In this document: one piece after another, positions 43,175-51,955 of the stretch
Numbering within the stretch: the stretch's first letter is position 1
Layout: the number at the start of each line of letters is the position of its first letter
NCBI GenBank assembly: GCA_900549665.1
Contig: URPH01000007.1
Span: 1 to 64,000 of the forward strand
Source of the DNA: an uncultured Lachnospiraceae bacterium
GTDB lineage: Bacteria; Bacillota; Clostridia; Lachnospirales; Lachnospiraceae
Direction: 5' to 3'
DNA length: 64,000 bases
The notes under the pieces: model-generated
Database searches by the model: none
Seen by the model: the letters and a program-made list of their open reading frames with translations, nothing else
Told to the model about the DNA's origin: nothing
Program-made: the position numbers and the translations under genes

Positions 43175-43516
43175 CTATTTAGCTTTATATTTCTTTAAAG
43201 AAGCAAAGTCATCCATCAATTCCAGAATCTTGTCTTTGCCTTCCTGATTGAGACGCACATAATAAGACATAACGCGGTTTTCCATAAGCTGTTCAGACAA
43301 TGTTCCTTCGGTCAGCGGCTTCATGGTAACCGGATTCAGATTTAACTTATCACAGATACGAATAACAGTACCATATGCCATTCCTTCAATACCACGGTCC
43401 AATGCAGTTACCAGTGTACTATAAGGGATCTGCATTTCAATTGCAAACTGTCTGACACTCTTGTACTGATGCAGGATTTCTTTTTTCAACATGTTTGCCT
43501 TTGCTAAATTTGTCAT
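43175..43516 (-). CDS. Small helix-turn-helix protein
   Basis: 113 aa. An N-terminal XRE/Cro-like helix-turn-helix spans about residues 10-60 (YKSVRQFAIEMQIPYSTLVTALDRG, GTVIRICDKLNLNP). The C-terminal 40 residues (VMSYYVRLNQEGKDKILELMDDF) form a short helical part. Such small proteins are often dimeric repressors. It stands alone between the sugar gene and the LytTR gene, both on the same strand. No operator is evident. Confidence 0.75.
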   Translation of the reverse strand: MTNLAKANMLKKEILHQYKSVRQFAIEMQIPYSTLVTALDRGIEGMAYGTVIRICDKLNLNPVTMKPLTEGTLSEQLMENRVMSYYVRLNQEGKDKILELMDDFASLKKYKAK

Positions 43517-43673
43517 CTTTGTTCCTCCGAATATAAATAATTCATATTTTTCACTTAAGAATTACTCTTATATTATATAAAAATCTAAAACAGAAGTATA
43601 GTATTATTTATCAAAAAATGTTTTTTTCACATTTATTTTACAGAAGTTCAAAGATAAATCGCGCACATCATTC

Positions 43674-44417
43674 TTATTGTGAAAAATGCATATCCCAATA
43701 TTCATGTAAGGCATCATTAAATCCTTTTTCCTTGGATCTGGACACACTCAGGATACTCCCATCGCTCAATTGGATCTGGGAGCTACTATATTTTTCAACA
43801 TATTCCAGATTGATAAGATAACTGTTGTGCGCATAAGCAAATCCGCATTGCCCGACTGTATCAAACAATTCAGACAGCTTCTCGCTGCTTTTCATCTCGT
43901 TAGCGATCTTTCCCGCCTCACACTCCGGATGCAGATGCAGCAGACTGCCATGCTTGGCAATAGATACATATAAAATATCCTCCGGAGATATCTTGTATGA
44001 CACCTTGTCAAAGCTGCCCCAGATAAAGATTTTCTTTTTGTGAAGATATGCATAAGCAACCGCATCATGCATGGCTTTAATATTTTTTACGGAAATATCT
44101 CTCTCATATAAACAACGATATGGCTTTATCCTCAACAAATCAGCATCCACCATGCCGTCCCGGGCTGTCAGCACAAAAACGCAGTTGGGCATTCTGTTGC
44201 AAAAAAGCTTCAGAATATCCTCCTCATGCCGAATCACCTGTTCCGCATCAATAATCAGCATATCCACACTTCTGTTTTCCGAAAAATCTTTTAACATGAC
44301 ATTTACATCCGGATATGCAAATACAAAAGATCTTCCATATAAAGTCTGCATTGAAACCAAAGATCTGATAACTTTGACAAACTGTTGGTTTTTATGACAA
44401 ACCGCTATCCTTAACAT
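43674..44417 (-). CDS. LytTR-domain response regulator with degenerate receiver
   Basis: 247 aa. Residues 1-120 have a receiver-like fold with the acceptor Asp (MLIIDAE, Asp57), Thr in FVLTARD and a KP pair, but the N-terminal acidic pair is replaced by CHK, so normal phosphorylation is doubtful. Residues 140-240 are a LytTR DNA-binding domain (EDILYVSIAKHGSLLHLH, then FAYAHNSYLINLEYVEKY and LSDGSILSVSRSKEKGF). No kinase gene is adjacent. LytTR regulators usually control virulence-, bacteriocin- or envelope-type genes. Confidence 0.85.
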   Translation of the reverse strand: MLRIAVCHKNQQFVKVIRSLVSMQTLYGRSFVFAYPDVNVMLKDFSENRSVDMLIIDAEQVIRHEEDILKLFCNRMPNCVFVLTARDGMVDADLLRIKPYRCLYERDISVKNIKAMHDAVAYAYLHKKKIFIWGSFDKVSYKISPEDILYVSIAKHGSLLHLHPECEAGKIANEMKSSEKLSELFDTVGQCGFAYAHNSYLINLEYVEKYSSSQIQLSDGSILSVSRSKEKGFNDALHEYWDMHFSQ

Positions 44418-44589
44418 TTAACATAAATCCCCCTGTATTATAATGCGCTGCAATTCCTCATGTTGACTAAACCCTCTTTATACAATATACTTAAAAAAGA
44501 TAACGAATGATCGCTTTCTTCATTGTAGTAAACAATCAGGACTTAATGTTTTCTTAAATTTATCATTCTTTGGGGTATGCAAAAAGATT

Positions 44590-45375
44590 ATGGAACAAGA
44601 TTTCAACGACTATTTTGAACCTGAATTCTCTTTAGAAAAAGATTCATATATAAATGCATTGAAAAATAACATTGAAAAATACATGAGCTTCTCCGGAATC
44701 ACTATGAAAGAGCTTTCTGAGACTGCAAATATCCCTTTTGCGACGCTCAACAATCTCTTATACAGCAAGACGCTTAAGGACTGCAAAATATCAACCGTCA
44801 TCAATCTTGCCAGAGCCATGGGAATCACAATCGACGAATTGCTGGGCTGCAGTGCGATGTCAAAGGAGGAATTTGATCTCATCTCCACTATGCGCCGCAT
44901 TCCCGAACGCACCAAATTTATGATCAACTGGTACATCGATTATCAGATCAAGATGTCCGAAAGCTTCAACTTCGAAAAGCGCAAAATCATCAATATCATG
45001 TATCCCAAAATTGAACAAGGCGGCAACATCCTGCCCTCCGATGATTTTCGTCCTTTGGATATCACCAATTTTTCTTCTAAAATCAAGGCAAGAGTCTTTT
45101 TGGGAATTTATCTGTCCTGTGACTATTACATGCCGGACTTTTGCCCTTATGACATTTTATTAATCGGCAACGATCGCCCTGCAAGATTCACAGAAATCTG
45201 TGTCATTGTCAATTTCGGCCGTCTGTACCTGGCCAGACGTATCGAACAGCAGATACGGAACAAGACAATTGTGCAATACATCAGTTTACGTGACGGACTC
45301 GTACAGGCCGCTGAAGATGAAATCGATATGGTCATGGGGTATGTGGTGGATGTGTATCATGATTTAAGGAGATAG
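44590..45375 (+). CDS. XRE-family regulator with C-terminal S24-like region
   Basis: 261 aa. The helix-turn-helix spans about residues 20-85 (MKELSETANIPFATLNNLLYS, STVINLARAMGITIDELLG). The C-terminal half (FLGIYLSCDYYMPDFCPYDILLIG, RPARFTEICVIVNFGRLYLARRI) is arranged like the S24/LexA-type fold of phage-type repressors. A cleavage Ala-Gly pair and Ser-Lys dyad are not obvious, so it may not self-cleave. It is divergent from the LytTR gene; the 172-nt gap between them would hold both promoters. The ribosome site is weak. Confidence 0.8.
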   Translation: MEQDFNDYFEPEFSLEKDSYINALKNNIEKYMSFSGITMKELSETANIPFATLNNLLYSKTLKDCKISTVINLARAMGITIDELLGCSAMSKEEFDLISTMRRIPERTKFMINWYIDYQIKMSESFNFEKRKIINIMYPKIEQGGNILPSDDFRPLDITNFSSKIKARVFLGIYLSCDYYMPDFCPYDILLIGNDRPARFTEICVIVNFGRLYLARRIEQQIRNKTIVQYISLRDGLVQAAEDEIDMVMGYVVDVYHDLRR

Positions 45376-45398
45376 CTGAAGTATTAACCCAAACACTA

Positions 45399-46316
45399 TC
45401 ATCCAATCATTTTATTTTCAAATTCCGTTGTTGACATACCGGCTTCTTCGGCCGCCTTTTGGATCGACAATATCCCATCTCTTACCAGTTTAGCGAGCAT
45501 CTGAAACTTGCCAAGTTGTTCGCCAAGGGCTATTCCACGTTTCTCGCCTTCAGCAAGTCCATCCTCATATTCCTCAGCTCGTATTAATTCTTCCCGTCGT
45601 TCCCAGGTATAATCCAGTAACATATTTTTCATCACCTCATCCCTATTTTCACGGAAGAAATCTTCCATCACATGGTTGGTAATACAGTAATCAATTGCTT
45701 CACGTATTGCATCCTCTAAATCCATTCTCTCATCCTGTTCTATAGCCGGTTTTTTTGACAGATTATCACGCACCCGGTTTACAAAGCACATGTATCCGCT
45801 CAGGGTCCTGCTCTTGGCAAGCAGGCTTTCGTTGCTGTCCGGATTGATGTTGTAAATCGTGCAGACCAGTTCTATCTCCGGACTGTCTGTCGGATTGATA
45901 AATGCATCCGACAGCTTCAATATTTCTTTTTCCGGTCGCAGCTCTGTCCCATTGTAAAACACGGCAAAGTGCGGCGTAGATATCTTCACCTGTTTGCGGC
46001 TGTACAGATCTCTTTTTTCGACGATATCCTTGATCAGATTGGTCAGGTATATCAAAAAACGCAGCGGCGCATTGGGACTGTATGTCGACTGGTGCTCATA
46101 CAAATTCAGATAGTTGCTGATAAAAAAAGATGCATCGTTGCGGACGGATAACGAAATTCCATTTTCAAGCAATGTAATCTCAACCAGATCCACGTCCGTG
46201 TAATCCGAAGCATTCATCGCGTTGTACACATCCAGTGCATTTTCCGGAATGCGCAGAATCATCGAAAATACATCGCTTTTGTATTCCCGGTTTCCCTGTA
46301 AATATTTTTTTGCCAT
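45399..46316 (-). CDS. Rpn-family (PD-(D/E)XK transposase-like) protein
   Basis: 305 aa from ATG 46316, with AAAGGAGG upstream. The Rpn core shows RNDASFFISNYLNLYEHQS (Asp and the ExQ motif of the nuclease) and NAPLRFLIYLTNLI, then PHFAVFYNG. Rpn proteins promote RecA-independent recombination and occur in many copies in Lachnospiraceae genomes. The C-terminal DYTWERREELIRAEEYEDGLAEG tail with repeated EG/GE motifs is typical. It stands alone; no terminal repeats are seen. Confidence 0.85.
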   Translation of the reverse strand: MAKKYLQGNREYKSDVFSMILRIPENALDVYNAMNASDYTDVDLVEITLLENGISLSVRNDASFFISNYLNLYEHQSTYSPNAPLRFLIYLTNLIKDIVEKRDLYSRKQVKISTPHFAVFYNGTELRPEKEILKLSDAFINPTDSPEIELVCTIYNINPDSNESLLAKSRTLSGYMCFVNRVRDNLSKKPAIEQDERMDLEDAIREAIDYCITNHVMEDFFRENRDEVMKNMLLDYTWERREELIRAEEYEDGLAEGEKRGIALGEQLGKFQMLAKLVRDGILSIQKAAEEAGMSTTEFENKMIG

Positions 46317-46532
46317 AGGCAGCCTCCTTTGTAAAAACCGCAGGAGGTCAAATGTAAGCATTCTTCCGCCAGATCTCCTGCTTTATAAAAATATAGTGGA
46401 TTTTAAAAGCATAAGATCTAAGAATTGATGTAAGAAAACAGATTAGAATGTAACTTCGTCAACATTCTATCAGAAAATAGAAGTATGCTTTTGTTGGAAT
46501 CATAGCATGAATGTTGCCAACTGGCAAGCTTA

Positions 46533-46621
46533 TTTTCAATTTTACTTTTTGTTTTTACTTTAGATATTACCTTCGATTTTACTTTGGATTTTTTGAATTT
46601 CACTTTGGATTTTACCTTGGA
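46533..46621. repeat. Short purine-rich 12-nt repeat tract
   Basis: Seven or so diverged copies of a 12-nt unit, on the minus strand AAAGTAAAATCC and close relatives. They give a Lys-Ser-Val-rich reading frame with no credible start. I see no gene in the gap 46317-46639 otherwise. Confidence 0.5.
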
Positions 46622-46639
46622 TATCCGATTTCGATCCCA

Positions 46640-46917
46640 TTTTGCTGTTTCGTTTTCATAATTGTTTGTGCAGATATATCCGGCAATTGATGTATCTGCT
46701 CCCTTTTGTTGTTTTCTATATGAATATTGTTTTGCTTAGCCTGATGTGATTTCTGTTCGTCAGACCAGAGATTTGCCTCCACTTTCCTTCAGATTCCCCT
46801 CACGTTAATCATAGTCACTGCTATGAATAGGACACCCTTGGTCTTGGCTATATTCTTCCCTCTACTAGGGCGGATTTAGGACTTTCACCTATTAGAAACG
46901 TGCGCTGCAAGGCGCAC
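46640..46917 (-). mobile_element. 5' fragment of a class C group II intron
   Basis: On the minus strand the sequence starts GTGCGCCTTGCAGCGCAC at 46917, then AATAGGTGAAAGTCCTA, CAAGGGTGTCC, GGGGAATCTGAAGGAA, GTGGAGGCAAA and GGTCTGACGAACA. These short blocks occur in this order in domain I of the Oceanobacillus-type IIC introns. It starts within a few nucleotides of the fliC terminator, which is where IIC introns insert. No domain V/VI or reverse transcriptase follows, so it is a truncated remnant. The left end near 46640 is approximate. Confidence 0.75.
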
Positions 46918-46923
46918 GCAGAA

Positions 46924-46953
46924 AAAACGGTCAGACAAAAGCCTGACCGTTTT
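46924..46953 (-). terminator. fliC terminator
   Basis: An 11-bp stem AAAACGGTCAG/CTGACCGTTTT with an 8-nt loop, followed by TTCTGC and the intron start. It lies about 50 nt past the fliC stop. Confidence 0.9.
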
Positions 46954-47004
46954 TAACGACAATTTAATTATGCAATTTTCCTTATACAGTTCTGTATGTA
47001 ACGA

Positions 47005-48483
47005 TTACTGTAATAATGAAAGTACACCCTGGTTGGACTGGTTAGCCTGAGCCAACATTGCCTGACCTGCCTGAGACAGGATGTTGTTGTTGGAGTACTT
47101 AACCATCTCTGTAGCCATATCGGTATCACGGATCTGGCTTTCAGCGCTTGTGGTGTTCTCAACTACGTTGTCAAGGTTGTTGATGGTGTGCTCAAGTCTA
47201 TTCTGAACGGCACCAAGAGTTGATCTTTGAGTAGAAACCTTCTGAATAGCTTCTTTAATAGTTTCAATGGCAGAAAGAGCATTCTTATCATTCGCGCCAT
47301 CAACTTTCAAGCCATTTACTCCCAGTCCCTTTGCGCTCATCGAATCAATGCTTAAGGTAATCTGGTTATTAACTGTAGCATCTGCACCTACATGTAAACT
47401 AAGTTTTAATGCGCCAGTAATATCCTGTGTAGAAGTCACCTGTGCAGGATCCAATGTTGTTGCAAGACCAACGGCATCATATACAGTAGGAGCATCTCCC
47501 TTAGCCGTGATTGTTCCATCTGCTGCTGTCTGGAAATAAGAATTTAATGCATTGGCAGATATACCATTTCCATCCTTATCATAGTACTTAGCAGCCTCAC
47601 CGTTTTTAGTAGCTCCCGTCACTGCCGTTGCATTAATTGCTGCAGAAGAAACAGATTTTCCATCATCAGAAGCTTGTGTAGCCTTATCAGAACCATCATC
47701 TGTCACTGTAACAGTTGCTACCTTTGTTCCATCACTTGTTGTGATATCAAATTTTGTTGGATCGTCTTTAACAGCAGCTACCTTATATTTGCTGGCAGCA
47801 TCACCATTCAAGCTGACTGAGAAAGTATTATCAGTAGCTGCACCAGCAGTTGCATCCCAGTGCTTGGTAACCTTTACGGTAAGACCGGAATTTTTGATTG
47901 CATTAGCAACAGCATTCTGATCTGCAGATGAAGCATTTGCATCAAAATCCACACCACCAATTTTAACTTTTGCTGTTGCATCTGCATTGGTAGGCATCGT
48001 AACACTAGCCGCCTGATCTGCTGTATACTGGGCATATGCATATGAATACTCTTTTGTAGCGAAACGATCGCCCTTTAATAAATAGGTCTCATTGAATTTG
48101 GTTGTTTCAGCAACACGATCAATTTCAGTCGTCAACTGATCAATCTCATTCTGGATATAACTCCTGTCGTTTTCAGACTGGGTTCCATTTGCAGACTTAA
48201 CAGCTAACTCATTCATTCTCTGGAGCATATCCTGAACTTCGCCAAGTGCACCTTCAGCAGTCTGCACAGTAGAGATACCATCCTGAGCATTGGAAGAAGC
48301 CTGTGTAAGACCTCTGATCTGCTTTCTCATCTTTTCAGAAATTGAAAGGCCGGCTGCATCATCTGCTGCACGGTTGATCTTGTAACCGGAAGATAACTTC
48401 TCTGTTGACTTAGCCTGTGTCTTTGTGTTGATACCTAACATTCTGTTAGAGTTCATTGCTGTTAAATTGTGTTGTACTACCAT
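47005..48483 (-). CDS. fliC: Flagellin
   Basis: 492 aa. The conserved D0/D1 ends are clear: N-terminus VVQHNLTAMNSNRMLG and the LSSGYKINRAADDAAGLSISEKMR region, C-terminus ENTTSAESQIRDTDMATEMVKYSNNNIL with the closing SNQGVLSLLQ. The middle (about 150-380) is a variable, Thr/Asp/Ala-rich surface domain. No signal peptide; it is exported through the flagellum. AAGGAGG is set 8 nt before ATG 48483 and is itself a likely CsrA site. The SigD promoter is at 48618-48644. This is the only full flagellin in the window. Confidence 0.97.
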   Translation of the reverse strand: MVVQHNLTAMNSNRMLGINTKTQAKSTEKLSSGYKINRAADDAAGLSISEKMRKQIRGLTQASSNAQDGISTVQTAEGALGEVQDMLQRMNELAVKSANGTQSENDRSYIQNEIDQLTTEIDRVAETTKFNETYLLKGDRFATKEYSYAYAQYTADQAASVTMPTNADATAKVKIGGVDFDANASSADQNAVANAIKNSGLTVKVTKHWDATAGAATDNTFSVSLNGDAASKYKVAAVKDDPTKFDITTSDGTKVATVTVTDDGSDKATQASDDGKSVSSAAINATAVTGATKNGEAAKYYDKDGNGISANALNSYFQTAADGTITAKGDAPTVYDAVGLATTLDPAQVTSTQDITGALKLSLHVGADATVNNQITLSIDSMSAKGLGVNGLKVDGANDKNALSAIETIKEAIQKVSTQRSTLGAVQNRLEHTINNLDNVVENTTSAESQIRDTDMATEMVKYSNNNILSQAGQAMLAQANQSNQGVLSLLQ

Positions 48484-48488
48484 AATTA

Positions 48489-48522
48489 TTCCTCCTTGAA
48501 ATTACCACCGCATCCATGCGGT
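48489..48522 (-). promoter_or_regulatory. CsrA-type sites in the fliC leader
   Basis: A hairpin ACCGCA-TGGA-TGCGGT (48507-48522) shows GGA in its loop; a second GGA lies in the Shine-Dalgarno AAGGAGG (48491-48497). This is the two-site arrangement known for the Bacillus hag leader, where CsrA blocks translation until FliW removes it. Confidence 0.7.
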
Positions 48523-48617
48523 TACTTTTGATTGTCGTAATGCTCCTTATCCTCTGACCGTACGCTTCATCCTATAAGAACCATCACATTGATAAGTAAT
48601 TTGTTTACTTGTATTAT

Positions 48618-48644
48618 ATATCGGAGTGTATTTCAAATACTTAA
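48618..48644 (-). promoter_or_regulatory. fliC SigD (sigma-28) promoter
   Basis: TTAA (-35, 48641-48644), 15-nt spacer, TCCGATAT (-10, 48618-48625). The leader is about 125 nt. Confidence 0.75.
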
Positions 48645-48681
48645 CCCCGGTTTATAATTTTATTGAAGTTTTTTGAAACTT

Positions 48682-49155
48682 TTATTGTTTCTGATCCATG
48701 AACATCGGCGTGACATATTTTGTCTGGCTGGCCTGTTTATAATAATCAAAAACTGCCTTGCTGTCCCGCCGTCCTTTCCCAAGCCGGCTTTTATTGTCCT
48801 TTAGATACTGTCCGAGGCTGTCCTGTGTCCGTGTTTCCGTATTGTGGATCTCCGAACCCAGATCCAGGATTTCTCTTATCAGCCCCTGCATCGTGCGAAT
48901 CTCCGCAGAATATTTAGCCTGATCGTCAATGAGTGCATTTTTGATCCTGTTAAACACACGATCAAAGCCCTGATCGTTTTGGTCCATTTTTTGGACAAGC
49001 TCTGTCTTTTGATCCACGGATCTGTCAAATTCCTCCAGATCGGGCTGTTCTGAATTGATAATTTCCAACTGCCTTTCGGAATTTGTCAGTATCTCATTTA
49101 ATATTTCTTTTTTCTTTTCTAAGGACTCGATCAAAATATTTATTTCATTTCTCAA
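48682..49155 (-). CDS. FliT-like flagellar export chaperone
   Basis: 157 aa from a TTG at 49155 that overlaps the fliS stop codon (ATTGA); AGAGGA upstream fits this start. The long alpha-helical protein (INILIESLEKKKEILNEILTNSERQLEI, then VQKMDQNDQGFDRVFNRI) has no signal peptide and no membrane helix. Position directly behind fliD-fliS is the usual place of fliT, whose product guards FliD. Sequence similarity is low, so I name it by position and fold only. Confidence 0.6.
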   Translation of the reverse strand: MRNEINILIESLEKKKEILNEILTNSERQLEIINSEQPDLEEFDRSVDQKTELVQKMDQNDQGFDRVFNRIKNALIDDQAKYSAEIRTMQGLIREILDLGSEIHNTETRTQDSLGQYLKDNKSRLGKGRRDSKAVFDYYKQASQTKYVTPMFMDQKQ

Positions 49156-49541
49156 TTTGCATTTCCTCTGACTGCGCTTTGCATGACCTGTTTCCAAGAA
49201 TCCCGGATACTCTTTGTGTATTCAAGTGCCTGTTCAAATTCTGCGGCATCCTTGTGGATATTGCCCTGCAGTAAAGCCTCTGTAATGCACTTGTAAATAT
49301 TGCGAAAATCCTTTGAGACCTCATATTTATCATTTAATGTCTCATTGAGATGATCAATGATCCTCTGTGCCTTTTTGGCATTCAGATTGACCTTTTCATA
49401 ATCTTTTTCTTCAACACCGGCAATCGCGATGTTGATAAACTTTATCACTCCGTCGTACAGCATCAACGTGAGCTCTGACGGAGATGCGGTCAGAACCTTG
49501 CTGTTTTGATACTGGGCATAAGGATTTCTACTAATAGCCAT
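49152..49541 (-). CDS. fliS: Flagellin export chaperone FliS
   Basis: 129 aa. The all-helical FliS fold shows the N-terminus NPYAQYQNSKVLTASPSELTLMLYDG and the GVEEKDYEKVNLNAKKAQRII helix. It binds the disordered C-terminus of flagellin to keep it soluble for export, and in Bacillus links to FliW. Its stop overlaps the start of the next gene. AGGAAC precedes ATG 49541. Confidence 0.96.
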   Translation of the reverse strand: MAISRNPYAQYQNSKVLTASPSELTLMLYDGVIKFINIAIAGVEEKDYEKVNLNAKKAQRIIDHLNETLNDKYEVSKDFRNIYKCITEALLQGNIHKDAAEFEQALEYTKSIRDSWKQVMQSAVRGNAN

Positions 49542-49563
49542 AGTCTGTTCCTCACATTTTTAT

Positions 49564-51075
49564 TTAGCTGGAAAACAAGCCGCTGATCGCGCTCTGTTTT
49601 GATGACATCTGGGCTAAAGCCTTTTCCATGGCGGCAAACTTATTGTACCATTTGTCCTCATATTCAGTCAGTTTGTCCTCAGCCTCCGAAATTTTCTTGG
49701 TATAATCTTCATATTCTTCAGCCAGCTGCTTGTCATTGTAAACCTTGTACATGCTGCGAGTGCCCTCGATCCTCTTCATCGCACTTGTCATCTTGGTATA
49801 AAGCTCATTTCCAAGGGCTGTAAAAAACTTCACAACATCCTCACTGTTTGCAGCCAGTGCCGTCTTTAATACATCCTGCTTGCTTCCGGTCTTTTCATCG
49901 GACTTGTCACCATCTATGTGGTAAGCATTCTGCTCATTTTTTTCAGCATTGAGGTATCCGAGTGTTGAAATCCCAAAGCTTGATAAATACACTCTCTTTC
50001 CGTCTATCTCCACGCCGGCTGCCATTGTTTCGGTCATGACGTTCATGATCGTGCTCAATGAATCGTCTCTTCTCAATATGGAATCCTTGATCTTGGTCTC
50101 CCATGTTTTGACTTCCTCATCGGTCATGGCATCCTTTTCCTCTGCCGTCAGCGGCTGATAGGAGGATGCAGAATCGGCATTGTAGAGCTTGGTCATTTCA
50201 TTGATCAGCTCATTGTATTTGGTAATAAAGCTTTTGACGGTATCATACATGCCATCCAGGTCATTTTCTGTCGTAACGGTCGTATCGCGGTAGCTGCCAT
50301 CTTCATTTTTAGCCGATACACCCTTTAGCTGATATGTAGAACCGTTTACAACGATATTGTTGGAGGATGATTTATAATGCACTTTGTTTAAAACAAGCTC
50401 CGCATCAGATGCGTCAATCTTAACCGCTGTATTGTCGCTTCCGTCAACCACGAGTCCCAATGCTGAAAGCGCGGCTGTATTGCCTCCGAAAGTAAAATCG
50501 TGAGCTGCACCTGTTTCTTTGGCGCTGACAAACAGTCTCTGGTTGCCCTCATCCAGACTGGCATTCAGTCCTGCCTCCTTAAACTTGGAAAGCAGATCAT
50601 TGACCGTCGTTTCTTCTGTAACATCCAGCTCGTATGTTTTACCATTGGTCGTTACGGATATTTTTTCTCCGGAGGATATGCCCATACCTGTCAGTCTGGT
50701 AGAAGCAGATACTTTTCCTCCGTCTGCCGTACTGATTTCTCCGCCTGTGAGATATGCGGCCTTGGCAAGGCTTACCACATGTGCTTCCTGAACACCGATT
50801 GCCGCCTCCGAACCGGCTATCACAGATAAGACAGAGCTGTCAGAGCTCTCTGTTTTTTTCTTGGCAAATGTAGAGCTCCATCTCAGGTCTGACACGGTAT
50901 CTGTATATAAGCTGTATATTTTGCTGTTCAGGGTCTTCCACGCATCCTGCTTCCAGCTAAGCTTTGTCTGTGCTTTTTTCATGCTGGTGATCTTGACGCT
51001 TTTGGCACTGACCAGTTCCTTGATGATGCTTTCTGTATCAAGGCCGGAATTGAGTCCTGTCATACGAATCGGCAT
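49564..51075 (-). CDS. fliD: Flagellar filament cap protein FliD
   Basis: 503 aa. N-terminus IRMTGLNSGLDTESIIKELVSA is the classic FliD opening, and a flagellin hook IN motif sits at about 155-215. The C-terminal helical part (EDYTKKISEAEDKLTEYEDKWYNKFAAMEKALAQM) is intact. It caps the growing filament and helps flagellin subunits fold into place. It lies 11 nt behind flaG and 22 nt before fliS, in one operon from the 51594-51621 promoter. Confidence 0.97.
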   Translation of the reverse strand: MPIRMTGLNSGLDTESIIKELVSAKSVKITSMKKAQTKLSWKQDAWKTLNSKIYSLYTDTVSDLRWSSTFAKKKTESSDSSVLSVIAGSEAAIGVQEAHVVSLAKAAYLTGGEISTADGGKVSASTRLTGMGISSGEKISVTTNGKTYELDVTEETTVNDLLSKFKEAGLNASLDEGNQRLFVSAKETGAAHDFTFGGNTAALSALGLVVDGSDNTAVKIDASDAELVLNKVHYKSSSNNIVVNGSTYQLKGVSAKNEDGSYRDTTVTTENDLDGMYDTVKSFITKYNELINEMTKLYNADSASSYQPLTAEEKDAMTDEEVKTWETKIKDSILRRDDSLSTIMNVMTETMAAGVEIDGKRVYLSSFGISTLGYLNAEKNEQNAYHIDGDKSDEKTGSKQDVLKTALAANSEDVVKFFTALGNELYTKMTSAMKRIEGTRSMYKVYNDKQLAEEYEDYTKKISEAEDKLTEYEDKWYNKFAAMEKALAQMSSKQSAISGLFSS

Positions 51076-51086
51076 AATATTACCTC

Positions 51087-51500
51087 CTATCTTTTTTCAT
51101 CAATGAGTATGCCTGCCATCTCCCAAACCTTGGCAATCATATCCAGGGTCTTTTCGGGTGGCAACTCTTTGATGACTTTTTTGGTTTCTTTATCAACTAT
51201 CTTTATTGTCACGCGATTTGTCTTTTCGTGAATACCAAACACCGCTTCAGAATTGGACATACTCTTATTGAGCTTTTCTACTGCCTGTTTGATCTGCTCA
51301 TTGCTTGCCTGATTTTGTCTGGTATCATTTGTGTTGTCGTTGTCCTTTTTTTCAGCCTTATTCACAATGACCGTCTTGGTATCCGGTACATTTTCTGCCT
51401 GTGCACTTGCTTCCGTGCCTGTCACCGGCTGAACTGCCTCTACTTTTTGTACAGGCTGTGCCTGCACTGTCATAATGCTTCCTAATGGTTCAATTGCCAT
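51087..51500 (-). CDS. flaG: Flagellar protein FlaG
   Basis: 137 aa from ATG 51500, with GGAGG 8 nt upstream; a GTG at 51509 is out of place for that site. The N-terminal half is a disordered Gln/Asn/Thr-rich stretch. The C-terminal FlaG domain is clear: SMSNSEAVFGIHEKTNRVTIKIVDKETKKVIKELPPEKTL. FlaG affects filament length. It is the first gene of the flaG-fliD-fliS operon. Confidence 0.93.
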   Translation of the reverse strand: MAIEPLGSIMTVQAQPVQKVEAVQPVTGTEASAQAENVPDTKTVIVNKAEKKDNDNTNDTRQNQASNEQIKQAVEKLNKSMSNSEAVFGIHEKTNRVTIKIVDKETKKVIKELPPEKTLDMIAKVWEMAGILIDEKR

Positions 51501-51593
51501 ATCTTCCACCTCCGTGTGAAATCCGTGTTTGCATTTACTTCATTCTATATTATATGGCATATTAAATGCAACATAATATATTCCTTAGTATGG

Positions 51594-51621
51594 TTATCGG
51601 TTAATTTTGTTAAATTATTTA
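51594..51621 (-). promoter_or_regulatory. flaG operon SigD promoter
   Basis: TAAA (-35, 51618-51621), 16-nt spacer, ACCGATAA (-10, 51594-51601). Confidence 0.7.
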
Positions 51622-51676
51622 TAGTTCTTGTCAAAAAATTCTGCTTTTTCCATCTAATCATCCCAAAACAAAATCA

Positions 51677-51705
51677 GGCATGCACAGATTAACTCCGCAC
51701 ATGCC
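51677..51705 (-). terminator. Terminator after csrA
   Basis: Stem GGCATG/CATGCC with inner pairing, followed on the minus strand by TGATTTTGTTTTG. It ends the flgM-to-csrA transcript. Confidence 0.65.
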
Positions 51706-51738
51706 CTCATAAAAAGCTCTCATATCCTGCTTTAAAGT

Positions 51739-51954
51739 CTAAAACAGTCCTTTCAATGCATCCAGTCCGTCAACCTCCGCAGCTACCTTATTCGCTTCCT
51801 GAATCTGGACATAGACCTCTTTTCGGTATATCGGCACTTCCTTTGGTGCACCGATACCGATCTTTACCTGATCACCCTTGATTTCCAGAATGGTGACCTC
51901 GATGTTGTTGTTGATGATAAGGGCTTCGCCTTTTTTCCTGGATAATGCTAACAT
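51739..51954 (-). CDS. csrA: Carbon storage regulator CsrA
   Basis: 71 aa from ATG 51954, placed by GGGAGG 8 nt upstream. It shows the CsrA strand pattern MLALSRKKGEALIINNNIEVTIL and the RNA-binding IGIGAPKEVPIYRKEVY motif. In flagellated Firmicutes CsrA represses flagellin translation and is antagonised by FliW. Its start is 1 nt past the fliW stop (TAAGATG), so the two are translationally coupled. Confidence 0.97.
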   Translation of the reverse strand: MLALSRKKGEALIINNNIEVTILEIKGDQVKIGIGAPKEVPIYRKEVYVQIQEANKVAAEVDGLDALKGLF

Positions 51955-51955
51955 C

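Noticed and set aside
46418..46603. Lys-rich 61-codon minus-strand gene
   Set aside because: It is the translation of a 12-nt low-complexity repeat and has no ribosome site.
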